Shown here: one piece after another, positions 26,554-35,020 of the stretch
Layout: each line of letters opens with the position of its first letter
How positions within the stretch are numbered: the stretch's first letter is position 1
Origin: PALSA-188 sp050746185
GTDB taxonomy: Bacteria; Acidobacteriota; Terriglobia; Terriglobales; Acidobacteriaceae
Assembly (NCBI GenBank): GCA_050746185.1
Contig: JBOGLA010000042.1
Span: 1 to 64,000, forward strand
DNA length: 64,000 bases
Direction of reading: 5' to 3'
The notes under the pieces: generated by a model
Database searches by the model: none
What the model saw: the letters and a program-made list of their open reading frames with translations, nothing else
Told to the model about the DNA's origin: nothing
Program-made: the position numbers and the translations under genes

Positions 26554-26949
26554 TCACAGCAGCCGCGCCGCTTCTCCCTGTGCCTTCAACAATTCCACAG
26601 CTTGCGCATCGAAGGAAACGAACGTCTCCGCACCGAGCCAGCGGCCTTCGTAGGCAATTGCCCCATCGGCGAAGTCTCCACCCGCATCGAGCATAGCCAA
26701 CCCCGCTTCCACGGCGGGGCGGTTCATCTCGACGTTCGCCGTGGCGAGCAGGGCCCGAACCGCGCTGGCCACCAGCGAAGGCGGGAAATCATAAACCCGC
26801 CGCAACACCCATACAAACTCACATAGGCAGGGTACGGCGACGGCGATCATCTTCGCGCTGCGCAGCAATTTAGTGGCGACTTCCGCCTGCGAGGGGTCGT
26901 CACGCACCACGGCACGCACCAGGACGTTGGTATCGGCGGCGATCTTCAT
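26554..26949 (-). CDS. vapC: VapC-type PIN-domain toxin
   Basis: 131 residues from the ATG at 26949. PIN-domain acidic residues are visible: D in KIAADTNVLVRAVVRDD, E in VPCLCEFVWVL, D in AGGDFADGAIAYEG and D in TFVSFDAQAVELL. PIN toxins are Mg-dependent RNases that cleave tRNA or rRNA. The start is 2 bp past the antitoxin stop; an in-frame ATG at 26970 would overlap the antitoxin instead. The pair is opposite to tldD and tldE and sits between them. Confidence 0.88.
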   Translation of the reverse strand: MKIAADTNVLVRAVVRDDPSQAEVATKLLRSAKMIAVAVPCLCEFVWVLRRVYDFPPSLVASAVRALLATANVEMNRPAVEAGLAMLDAGGDFADGAIAYEGRWLGAETFVSFDAQAVELLKAQGEAARLL

Positions 26950-26951
26950 TT

Positions 26952-27218
26952 CTATTTCTTGCCGCGCCATTTTCCGCCTGCCCAGCCGCGCGCCGCGGCC
27001 TCATTCATCTCTTCGACGGTAGCGACTTTCTTTGTCTTGCCGGCCAGCAGCCCAACAAAATCGTTGATCGTTCCCGTGGGCTGGGCAGCCCGAATCACGC
27101 CCCGGCCATCGGGCAACAGGTCGAGCTCAATCTTTCCTCCCGGCTTAACGCCGAGGTGTTGCATTATTTTTTTTTGAAATGTCACCTGTCCCCTTGCAGT
27201 TACGGTCAGCGTCGCCAT
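26952..27218 (-). CDS. vapB: AbrB/SpoVT-family antitoxin (VapB-type)
   Basis: 88 residues. The N-terminal MATLTVTARGQVTFQKKIMQHLGVKPGGKIELDLLPDG is the swapped-hairpin AbrB/MazE DNA-binding domain. The basic C-terminal part (VEEMNEAAARGWAGGKWRGKK) should wrap around the PIN toxin. Such antitoxins neutralise the toxin and repress their own promoter; the upstream region at about 27225-27265 is A+T-rich and could contain the operator. It is encoded before the toxin gene, as usual for vapBC. Confidence 0.88.
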   Translation of the reverse strand: MATLTVTARGQVTFQKKIMQHLGVKPGGKIELDLLPDGRGVIRAAQPTGTINDFVGLLAGKTKKVATVEEMNEAAARGWAGGKWRGKK

Positions 27219-27344
27219 GGAAATTCACCCTCCCAGCGTTGTATAGTATTATAAGGTAAAAATGCATTACTTACAATCGGACACCTCCCGTCATTGCCAT
27301 GTCCCTGAAAAACCAAAATCGTTTGTCTGGGATAATAGATGCTT

Positions 27345-28733
27345 ATGGCTTCAACGCAGATCGAAACCCGAAACCCTGACGTCTTCGCCGACCTCAAATC
27401 TCTTGCCGCAGATATCGTCCGCCGCGCTGTGGCAGGCGGTGCAACGGCTGCCGAGTGCGTCATCCGTGAAGGCGACGAATTTTCTACGTTAGTTCGCCTT
27501 GGCCAGGTCGAAACCCTGAAAGAATCGGGATCGAAGTCCATCGGAGTGCGTGTATTCCACGGCAAACGCGCCGCCAGCACCTACTCCAGCGATTTCTCGC
27601 GCGAAGGGCTCGACCTCATGGTGACTTCCGCGCTCACGCTGGCAAAAATCACCTCCGAAGATCCGTATTCAGGCATTCCTGAAGCATCGCAGCTCGGGTC
27701 TCTCCCCGGCGACCTCGATTTATATTCTTCAGATGTTTACTCTTTGCCGGGCGAAGAGCGCATCAGCTACGCCCGCCGCACCGAAAAGGCCGCGCTTGAT
27801 TCTGACCCTCGCATCAAGAATTCCGAAGGCGGCTCGTTCGACGCCGCTACGGGTCACAAAATCCTTGCTAATTCGCATGGCTTCGTCGGCGAGTACCGGC
27901 GCTCTTATTGTTCTATTGCGGCTATTCCCATCGCGCAATCGGAGAACGGCGCCATGCAGCGCGATTACTGGTTTTCCGTGGCCCGCAGCCTGAGCCGGTT
28001 GGATTCGCCCGAGCACGTCGGCAAGATCGCTGCTGAGCGAACCTTGCGGCGGCTTGGCGCCCGCAAAGTGAAGACGGCGCAGGTGCCGATCATTTTCGAT
28101 CCCATGGTGGCAACTTCAATCCTCGAGCACATTTTTGAAGGAATCAACGGAGATTCGGTTTATCGAGGCGCATCGTTCCTCGCGGGTAAGTTGGGTGAAA
28201 AGATCGCCGGCGATCAGATCACGGTGATTGACGATGGAACCATTTCCGGCGGCTTCGGCACCACCCCTTTCGACGGAGAAGGCATCCCGACCCGGCGCAC
28301 CGTCGTTATTGAAAATGGCGTGCTGAAGTCTTACTTGCTGAATACCTACACCGCGAGAAAGCTCGGGCTTCAAACCACAGGAAACGCTTCGCGAGGCCTG
28401 GCGGGAACTCCGGGCATTGGCCCCGGAAATTACTTTCTACAGCCTGGGAGCAAGACTCCTCAACAGATTATCTCGAATATTAAAGACGGTCTCTACGTAA
28501 CGGAATTTCTCGGCCACGGCGCAAACCTGGTCACCGGCGATTACTCGCGAGGCGCGTCAGGCATGTGGATTTCCGGTGGCGAGCTTGCTTTCCCGGTCGA
28601 AGAGATCACGGTCGCGGGCAATCTGAAAGAATTATTTTTCAATATTTCCGAGATCGGCAACGATTTGGAATTTCGCGGCGCTATCGCCTGTCCTACGATT
28701 CGGATTGACGGATTGACCGTCGGCGGAGAGTAG
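27345..28733 (+). CDS. tldE: TldE/PmbA metalloprotease subunit
   Basis: 462 residues from the ATG at 27345, with another in-frame ATG at 27339. Family stretches include GATAAECVIREGDEFSTLVRLGQVETLKESGSKSIGVRVF at the N-terminus, VPIIFDPMVATSILEHIFEGINGDSVYRG in the middle and GASGMWISGGELAFPVEEITVAGNLKELF near the end. As in other TldE proteins, the HExxxH motif of TldD is absent. It is the non-catalytic or substrate-shaping half of the TldD-TldE protease. The intervening TA pair means tldE probably has its own promoter. Confidence 0.94.
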   Translation: MASTQIETRNPDVFADLKSLAADIVRRAVAGGATAAECVIREGDEFSTLVRLGQVETLKESGSKSIGVRVFHGKRAASTYSSDFSREGLDLMVTSALTLAKITSEDPYSGIPEASQLGSLPGDLDLYSSDVYSLPGEERISYARRTEKAALDSDPRIKNSEGGSFDAATGHKILANSHGFVGEYRRSYCSIAAIPIAQSENGAMQRDYWFSVARSLSRLDSPEHVGKIAAERTLRRLGARKVKTAQVPIIFDPMVATSILEHIFEGINGDSVYRGASFLAGKLGEKIAGDQITVIDDGTISGGFGTTPFDGEGIPTRRTVVIENGVLKSYLLNTYTARKLGLQTTGNASRGLAGTPGIGPGNYFLQPGSKTPQQIISNIKDGLYVTEFLGHGANLVTGDYSRGASGMWISGGELAFPVEEITVAGNLKELFFNISEIGNDLEFRGAIACPTIRIDGLTVGGE

Positions 28734-28746
28734 GATTCGTTAGCTC

Positions 28747-28833
28747 GAAATGCAGGTCCCTCGCTGCGCTCGGGATGACAGCTTTTAATTTAAAGGTGAT
28801 GTCATCCCGAGCGCAGCGAGGGATCTGCATTTC
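28747..28833. repeat. Long inverted repeat with 34-bp arms between convergent genes
   Basis: Arms at 28747-28780 and 28800-28833 differ at one position and enclose a 19-nt A+T-rich loop that is itself partly palindromic (CTTTTAATTTAAAG). The arm reads TGTCATCCCGAGCGCAGCGA and continues GGGATCTGCATTTC. A single-arm copy with three differences is at 62136-62169, so this is a dispersed repeat. Here it may also end transcription of tldE and the PPOX gene. Confidence 0.85.
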
Positions 28834-28843
28834 AGACGACGCA

Positions 28844-29242
28844 CTATCCCATCACATTTGTGTGCTCCGGCTGAATCTTGTAAGTGACCCTCACTTCTCC
28901 CGGCTGGCCGTAAGGATACTTGTCCACTCCAAGATATTTCTTGGCCAGTTTATCAATCTGAGCGTCGGCTCCTTCTTTTGTGATCTCGACGACCCGGCCC
29001 CGGATTTCCAGATAGCGATAGGGATTATCGGGATCAACGATCGCCAGCGACACCCGCGGATCGCGCCGTACGTTGCGGTCTTTCTGCCGGCCCTCGGCGG
29101 AATTGAAAACCACATAATCTCCCTCCAGGTCGCACCATACCGGCGTGACCTGCGGACGGCCGTCGGGCATGAGCGTCGCCAGGCTGGCAAAGGCGCGCTT
29201 GCTGAACAGATCGCGATACTTATCGGGTATTGCACCGGGCAT
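28844..29242 (-). CDS. PPOX-class, probably F420-dependent, oxidoreductase
   Basis: 132 residues from the ATG at 29242, which has GGGAGG five bases upstream; the GTG at 29248 is weaker. The split-barrel flavin-binding fold of the pyridoxamine-phosphate-oxidase-like family is shown by FASLATLMPDGRPQVTPVWCDLEGDYVVFNSAEGRQKDRNVRRDPRVSLAIVDPDNPYRYLEIRGRV. This matches the subgroup annotated as PPOX-class F420-dependent enzymes. The cofactor could equally be FMN or haem-like; F420 use in this organism is not shown here. It is monocistronic. Confidence 0.85.
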   Translation of the reverse strand: MPGAIPDKYRDLFSKRAFASLATLMPDGRPQVTPVWCDLEGDYVVFNSAEGRQKDRNVRRDPRVSLAIVDPDNPYRYLEIRGRVVEITKEGADAQIDKLAKKYLGVDKYPYGQPGEVRVTYKIQPEHTNVMG

Positions 29243-29966
29243 GTCCACCTCCCAAATTGAGCAATCTGATTATAGATGGAATCGGCAACGAGCGTTTCCG
29301 ATATCAGAAACCCTCATCGGCAGCGGTTTTAAGCACGATATCCACAGAAGGCGAAATCCCGTAAGCGCGAGCGTGCCCGCAAAGATGTATGAATCTTCCA
29401 TTAAATTTCGCCCAACGATTGGGTTGGGCGTGCTCCGACGTCCCCCGCTGCACCAGGATTGTGCATACCCCTGTGAGCCGCCTGCACTCGATTGCAAGAT
29501 AAGCAGATAAACAATCCAGATTTTAATTGACTCTAGAAATAGGAAGAGTAAAAACAAACTCGTTCTTTGACACCTTCTGATGTTTATCCAGTTGGTGCGG
29601 CGTCCGGGGCTCAAGCGAAATCACCCTCGACATTGAAAGATGATTGAGGGAGGGTAAGCAAGGGTCTATAGCAAAGCACTGGTTGAGGCGAACAGGAAGA
29701 TCCGTCAAAGGCAAGATAGAGTCCCGAGGCGTTGGGTTGGTTTTTCCGGTTGGCGGTAAGCCCGGAGCCCGAGTAACAGATCGCGCGTAGCTTCCGCAAG
29801 GAAGCAACGATGGCAGGTCGGCGAGGGTCTAAAGCGAGCTACTGGCCGAGACGAATGATCCCAACATCACCTCGGGATTCTTATTTCTAAAATCCGAAAG
29901 CCGCCAGTGGATGAAACCGCGAGCGCGGCCCTCCCCCAAGAGGATTATCCCACTGGCGGGAACGCG

Positions 29967-29994
29967 AAAAGGCAGGTGTCCTAACCTGCCTTTT
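29967..29994. terminator. Strong hairpin AAAAGGCAGGT / ACCTGCCTTTT
   Basis: A perfect 11-bp stem with a 6-nt loop is flanked by A4 and T4, so it could terminate in either direction. A second hairpin with the same core (GGCAGGTG/CACCTGCC) is at 30015-30034, so the two also look like a REP doublet. Confidence 0.6.
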
Positions 29995-30014
29995 CCGTAA
30001 TATGTACTCGTAGA

Positions 30015-30034
30015 GGCAGGTGTCCCCACCTGCC
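30015..30034. repeat. Second GGCAGGTG/CACCTGCC hairpin
   Basis: A stem of 8 bp with a TCCC loop. It shares GGCAGGTGTCC with the hairpin 48 bp upstream. Confidence 0.6.
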
Positions 30035-30113
30035 ATGCTCTTCTTTTGGCTTAAGTGGCACGTCGCTGATCGTTTCAAGGCATAATACAGACGCTCCTTG
30101 ACGGTGCTGCCGG

Positions 30114-31703
30114 ATGAGTCCAAGCGAGACTATTGAGTTTCTGTTGTGGCTGCTCATCGCAGCTTCAATCATCGCCGTTTTCGCGGCCCGATGGAAAATC
30201 CCCTACACCGTCGCCTTGGTAATTGGAGGCCTGCTGCTCGGCTCCTTCCGTCTGCCGGTCGTGCGGGATCTATTCCATCACAGCCCTGACTGGTTGACTC
30301 CGAATGTCAGCCTGGTCATTTTTCTTCCCGCGCTTCTCTTTGAAGGCAGCATAAAGATCCGGTTTTCCCAACTGCGCGAAAACCTTCTGCCCATCACGCT
30401 CCTGGCGACGGTGGGAGTGTTGGCTGCAACCGGGATTTCGGGCCTCGCAGTGCACTGGACTCTCGGGATTCCACTTCTGGTTGCGTTCGTATTCGGCTCC
30501 ATCGTCGCGGCCACCGATCCAATTTCGGTCCTCGCAATTTTCAAGGACATGCCAGTGGAAAGGCGGCTCTCGGTAATCGTCGAAGGAGAGAGTCTCTTTA
30601 ACGATGGAACCGCAGTCGTTCTTTATGGAATTCTTTTTGCCGCGGTGGCGCGGTCTCACCTCAGCGTGCTCGCCGGCCTGCAAGAGTTTGTGGTGGATGT
30701 TGCGGGCGGCATCGCGATAGGCGGACTTCTTGGATTCGGGTTCAGCAAAATCACCCAAAGAATTGACGATCCTCAAATTGAAATCACGCTCACCACCATT
30801 CTTGCCTACGGCGCCTTTCTTTTGGCTCAATCGGTACATGTCTCAGGAGTGATCGCGACGGTGAGCGCGGGCCTCGTGCTGGGAAACCTTGGAGTGCAAA
30901 GAGGCATGAGTTCGCGAACTCGAATTGCCTTATGGTCATTCTGGGAGTACGCGTCTTTTCTGATTAATTCAATTCTCTTTCTGCTCATTGGATTGCAGGT
31001 ACGCGTGCTCGATCTCTTGCACGCCTGGCGCGCCACATTGCTGACCATTGCCGCGGTTCTGGTGGCGCGGGTGCTGGTGGTGTACGGACTTGTTCCTCTC
31101 AGCAACTTGCGTCCGCCAAAAATCCCTGTGCGCTGGCAACACGTCCTGGTGTGGGGAGGAATGCGCGGCGCATTGTCGCTTGCGTTGGCGTTGAGTCTTT
31201 ATCGCGATTTCCCCTATCGCGACCAATTATTGACCATGACATTCGGAGTTGTAGCGTTCACGATCATCGTTCAAGGCATCACGATCAAACCATTGCTTCG
31301 CCTGCTCGGAACCAGCGTAGCCCTTGAAGACGATTATTCCTGCGCCCGCGTCCGCCAGATCGCGGTTGCGTCTGCACTCTCTGAACTTGATGACATGCAC
31401 AACAAATATTTGATCTCCAAGCCGATATACGAGCGGCTCAAAACTAACCTCAACGAAAGCCTTAACTCCGCCAGCGATACCATTGAGGCCGTCTTCAATA
31501 AGAATCACGACCGCCTTTCCGATGAGCTCGACATGGCAAAGAAGCGAATCGTCGCGGCCGAAAAGAGCGCCATTGAACAGGCGTTGCATGATGGTCTTTT
31601 GTCCGCGAAAAGCGCCTCCAGCATGTTCGACCAGGCAGAGCGGAGCTTCGAAGCCAAAGCGGAGTCCCGGAATGGCGCCGCCGAAGGCAACGCCGTCTCC
31701 TAA
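30114..31703 (+). CDS. CPA1-family Na+/H+ antiporter
   Basis: 529 residues. About 12 transmembrane segments fill residues 1-400. The transport-site signatures are ATDPISVLAIF and VIVEGESLFNDGTAVVLYG, where the FND Asp is characteristic of CPA1 electroneutral exchangers of the NhaP/NHE type. RAALRLWGGMRGALSLALALSL-like sequence (VWGGMRGALSLALALSL) is also typical. A cytoplasmic helical tail of about 120 residues, rich in Glu/Lys/Ala, follows and may be regulatory. It opens the ion-homeostasis block and is followed by two MscS genes on the same strand. Confidence 0.93.
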   Translation: MSPSETIEFLLWLLIAASIIAVFAARWKIPYTVALVIGGLLLGSFRLPVVRDLFHHSPDWLTPNVSLVIFLPALLFEGSIKIRFSQLRENLLPITLLATVGVLAATGISGLAVHWTLGIPLLVAFVFGSIVAATDPISVLAIFKDMPVERRLSVIVEGESLFNDGTAVVLYGILFAAVARSHLSVLAGLQEFVVDVAGGIAIGGLLGFGFSKITQRIDDPQIEITLTTILAYGAFLLAQSVHVSGVIATVSAGLVLGNLGVQRGMSSRTRIALWSFWEYASFLINSILFLLIGLQVRVLDLLHAWRATLLTIAAVLVARVLVVYGLVPLSNLRPPKIPVRWQHVLVWGGMRGALSLALALSLYRDFPYRDQLLTMTFGVVAFTIIVQGITIKPLLRLLGTSVALEDDYSCARVRQIAVASALSELDDMHNKYLISKPIYERLKTNLNESLNSASDTIEAVFNKNHDRLSDELDMAKKRIVAAEKSAIEQALHDGLLSAKSASSMFDQAERSFEAKAESRNGAAEGNAVS

Positions 31704-31874
31704 GAGTTTGCGGAAGAGTTTAGAGTGCGGATTTGCTTTGAAGGGCGCGGCTTCAGTCCGGTGGGTGCGCGCTGTCCGGCAAGCTTTTTCCGGGGCCTGT
31801 TCCGCCCCTGTCATCGTTTGTGTCTATTCGATTGGCTCAATTTGCAATAAGATGACGGCTCGCGCTTCGAGTTG

Positions 31875-33587
31875 ATGCTCATGATCCCGCCTACTCAGCT
31901 CCGCCGTAACCGCCTCCTTGCCATCGCTGCTTTGTCTCTCCTGTTCGCCGTCGCGGTTTTCGCTCAATCCGACGGAGGGACAAAAACGCCTCCCGTAGCC
32001 CAGGCTCCAGTCACGATAAACGGCAACACTCTGTTCCCGGTGCAAGGCGTGCTTTCGTTTTCTGCCGAAGCACGCGCCAATGCCATAACGCGCCGGCTCA
32101 AAGAACTCTCCAAGGACGTTTTATTCAAACCCGAATCCCTGTCGGTTTCGGATGGCGACACCACCACCGACATTACCGCGGGAGACGTCATCATCATGAG
32201 CGTCACCAATCCCGATGCGAAGCTCGCAGGAGAGTCCCGCCAGCAGCTGGCGCAGGACTACGCGCAGCGGATCCGCTCCGCGCTGATTGCCCGGCGCCGG
32301 GAATACAGTCTCAAGAGCATTCTTCTTGGCGTCCTCTACTCCGTTATCGCTACGCTGGTTTTGGTTTTTATTTTTTTCGCGCTGCGGCGAGTCTTTGACC
32401 GGCTCTACAAAACCCTCAACGCCTGGCGAGGTACGCGGATTCGTTCCCTAAGAATTCAGCGGTTCGAGCTCCTGCCCGCCAACCGGATCACCGATTTCGC
32501 GATCGGAATTGCCAAGCTGGTTCGTTTTGCCCTGGTTCTCGCCGCACTTTATTTTTATGCTTCGCTGGTCCTGGGATTTTTTCCCTGGACGAGTGGGTAC
32601 GCGCAGTCGCTGGTGGGTTACGTCTTATCTCCGCTTCATTCGATGGATGAAGCCTTCATCGCCTACCTGCCCAATGTTTTTTTTATTGCCGTAGCCGTGG
32701 CCGTGGCGTTTTACGTAATCAAATTCATCAAGATAATCTTCGATGAAATTGGGCGCGGGACCATTACTTTCCGAAATTTCTATCCGGAATGGGCGGGACC
32801 AACCTACAAAATTGTTCGCTTCCTGGTGATCGCCCTTACCGTCATCGTCATTTTTCCCTACTTCCCGGGATCGAATTCCCCGGCCTTCAAAGGTATTTCG
32901 ATCTTTCTGGGGGTCTTGTTTTCCCTGGGCTCAACATCCGCCATTGCCGACATCGTGGGCGGAGTCATCCTCACTTACATGCGGGCGTTTAAGACCGGCG
33001 ACAGGGTCAAGATCGCCGATACGACGGGCGACGTAATCGAGAAGAACCTTCTGGTTACAAGGGTACGCACCATTAAAAATGTGGAAGTCACAATTGCAAA
33101 CTCCATGGTTCTGGGCAGTCACATTATCAACTTCAGCGCCGGTCACAAACAGGGAGGACTGATCCTCCATACCACAGTCACGATTGGGTTCGATGCGCCG
33201 TGGAGGACCGTGCACAAGCTCCTGATTGATGCCGCGCTCTCCACCGAAGCAGTTTTAAAACAACCCGAGCCGTTCATTTTTCAGACCGCGCTCGATGATT
33301 TTTACGTTCATTACGAGTTGAATGCCTATACCGATCAGCCCAATCGCATGGCGAAGATTTACTCGGACCTGCATCGGAACATTCAGGACAAATTCAACGA
33401 AGCGGGCGTGGAGATCATGTCGCCGCATTACTCCTCGGTTCGCGATGGAAACAAGACTGCGATCCCGGATGACTATCTGCCGAAAGACTACTCCGCCCCA
33501 GCCTTCCGCCTGGGCTTGCTTCAAGATATCTTTGACAGAGCGAAACGCCCGCCCGCCGCTTCACCGGATAAATCTAAAGAAGAATAA
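31875..33587 (+). CDS. MscS-family mechanosensitive ion channel, large form
   Basis: 570 residues from ATG at 31875; ATG at 31881 is also possible. An N-terminal signal peptide (LAIAALSLLFAVAVFAQ) leads a periplasmic domain of about 125 residues. Transmembrane helices follow at about 155-175, 215-240, 265-290 and 315-335, then the pore helix and beta domain: GVLFSLGSTSAIADIVGGVILTYMRAFKTGDRVKIADTTGDVIE. The Gly/Ala-rich pore segment and the beta-domain motif are the MscS hallmark. It releases solutes on hypo-osmotic shock. The chain is longer than classical MscS (about 286) but has its C-terminal alpha/beta domain. Confidence 0.9.
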   Translation: MLMIPPTQLRRNRLLAIAALSLLFAVAVFAQSDGGTKTPPVAQAPVTINGNTLFPVQGVLSFSAEARANAITRRLKELSKDVLFKPESLSVSDGDTTTDITAGDVIIMSVTNPDAKLAGESRQQLAQDYAQRIRSALIARRREYSLKSILLGVLYSVIATLVLVFIFFALRRVFDRLYKTLNAWRGTRIRSLRIQRFELLPANRITDFAIGIAKLVRFALVLAALYFYASLVLGFFPWTSGYAQSLVGYVLSPLHSMDEAFIAYLPNVFFIAVAVAVAFYVIKFIKIIFDEIGRGTITFRNFYPEWAGPTYKIVRFLVIALTVIVIFPYFPGSNSPAFKGISIFLGVLFSLGSTSAIADIVGGVILTYMRAFKTGDRVKIADTTGDVIEKNLLVTRVRTIKNVEVTIANSMVLGSHIINFSAGHKQGGLILHTTVTIGFDAPWRTVHKLLIDAALSTEAVLKQPEPFIFQTALDDFYVHYELNAYTDQPNRMAKIYSDLHRNIQDKFNEAGVEIMSPHYSSVRDGNKTAIPDDYLPKDYSAPAFRLGLLQDIFDRAKRPPAASPDKSKEE

Positions 33588-33819
33588 TCGTTCGCCTCTT
33601 ACAAACTGCCCGCGTCGAGCAGGGAGCCGCGCCCCTTCAAAGCTAGCCTCAAGGCGCCGGGCCATCAAACCCTCAATCTACCCGTTAATCCCGATTGACA
33701 TTCATTGGTAGTTCGCGGAGCCTGTCCATGGGGTCCGTTATAGCTTCGCGCGAGTCAGTCTACCGCGAGTCATGATCCTTCTGACGTAGGAGTCCGCAGC
33801 AGTTGCCCATAAAGGAAGA

Positions 33820-34872
33820 ATGTTGTTGACGCTGATCATTTTCGCGCAGGTGCCGTCGAAGCAGCCACTTGAGATTTTTGGCACCAAACTCCTTGGCGTT
33901 ACCCACGAGAACCTGCGAAAGCTGTTAATTACGGTCGTCTTTATCCTGTCGCTTGCACTGGTTAATTGGGTGTTGCGTAGCGTAGCTAAACTGTTTCTCC
34001 GAGGTCATCGAAGCAAGCAAATTGTCTTTTGGGTCCGGCAGGGCATAAGCCTGACCATCGCGCTGGCCATGGTGGTCGGTGTCGTGTCCATCTGGTTTGA
34101 CGATCCAACCCGCCTGGCGACATTCATGGGACTGATGACGGCAGGCGTAGCCTTCGCTTTGCAAAAGCCCATCAGCGCGCTAGCCGGATACCTTGTCATC
34201 CTCCGAGGCAAGACTTTCGGAGTCGGCGACCGTATCACCATGGGAGGCGTTCGCGGCGACGTTATCGCTCTGCGTTTCACCCAGACAGTAATCATGGAAA
34301 TGGGCCAGCCACCCGATGTTCAACAGGCTGACCCGGCCATGTGGGTTCGAGCCCGGCAGTACACCGGGCGCATCGTGACCGTCTCGAATTCCAAAGTATT
34401 TGATGAGCCGGTATTCAACTACACGCGGGAATTTCCTTACTTCTGGGAAGAGATGCGGATTCCACTATCATATAGAGATGACAGGAACCGCGCCGAGCAG
34501 ATTCTGCTGGAAGTTGCCAACCGTCGCACGGTTCAGACTCAATCTCTGAGCGATGATGCAATCAAGGAGCTGGAGCGCCGGTACTTCATGGCTGCTGCCG
34601 ACCTGAAACCCAGAGTTTATTGGCGGCTTACCGATAATTGGCTGGAACTGACGGTGCGCTTCGTGGCCGACACTCACGGTGTGCGCGCATTGAAGGACGC
34701 CATGAGCCGGGAGATTATTGCTGCGCTCGACGACGCCAAAATTGGGATTGCCTCCAGCACATATGATGTCGTAGGAATGCCCCCTTTGAAAATCCGCATG
34801 CAACGTAATCGCCGGGGTGCCCGCTCTGTACCTTTATCAAAGCGGGGGCGCCAAGTTCAAGGCTGCGAGTGA
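33820..34872 (+). CDS. MscS-family mechanosensitive ion channel, second copy
   Basis: 350 residues. Three transmembrane segments at about 32-52, 75-93 and 100-125 are followed by the pore/beta region VAFALQKPISALAGYLVILRGKTFGVGDRITMGGVRGDVIALRF. An insertion of about 30 residues interrupts the beta domain (MGQPPDVQQADPAMWVRARQYTGR), followed by the usual TVSNSKVFDEPVFNYTRE. The C-terminus is basic (MQRNRRGARSVPLSKRGRQ). It differs strongly from the neighbouring MscS, so this is not a recent duplication. The 232 bp between them hold no gene I can see. Confidence 0.87.
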   Translation: MLLTLIIFAQVPSKQPLEIFGTKLLGVTHENLRKLLITVVFILSLALVNWVLRSVAKLFLRGHRSKQIVFWVRQGISLTIALAMVVGVVSIWFDDPTRLATFMGLMTAGVAFALQKPISALAGYLVILRGKTFGVGDRITMGGVRGDVIALRFTQTVIMEMGQPPDVQQADPAMWVRARQYTGRIVTVSNSKVFDEPVFNYTREFPYFWEEMRIPLSYRDDRNRAEQILLEVANRRTVQTQSLSDDAIKELERRYFMAAADLKPRVYWRLTDNWLELTVRFVADTHGVRALKDAMSREIIAALDDAKIGIASSTYDVVGMPPLKIRMQRNRRGARSVPLSKRGRQVQGCE

Positions 34873-35020
34873 AGTTGACGTCTCGAACAGTCAAACGGAA
34901 TGCAAATCCAGGCTGCATTATCCAACATTGACGCCCGCAAATCAGGCCGCCAATGAGGCCTCAAGGGGAGCTAACGCAAGAACCAAATGAACATCCCACC
35001 AAGCAAAGCCGTACCCAAGC

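Larger units (their letters stand above)
29249..30113. other. 865-bp non-coding stretch with degenerate repeats and stacked hairpins
   Basis: I see no convincing gene here; overlapping frames are short and compositionally odd. Three kinds of structure are present. Degenerate direct copies of about 42 bp start near 29654 and 29815 (shared core AGGGTCTA, then ACTGG and GAG.CGAA). A perfect 10-bp inverted repeat, CCGCCAGTGG at 29901-29910 and CCACTGGCGG at 29950-29959, encloses a CCGCGAGCGCGG stem. Two REP-like hairpins follow, listed separately. It may be a decayed element, or untranslated leader and REP DNA ahead of the antiporter gene. Confidence 0.5.

Noticed and set aside
29270..29807. Overlapping 94- and 114-codon minus-strand frames in the structured region
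   Set aside because: The frames run through repeats and show erratic composition; no conserved motif.
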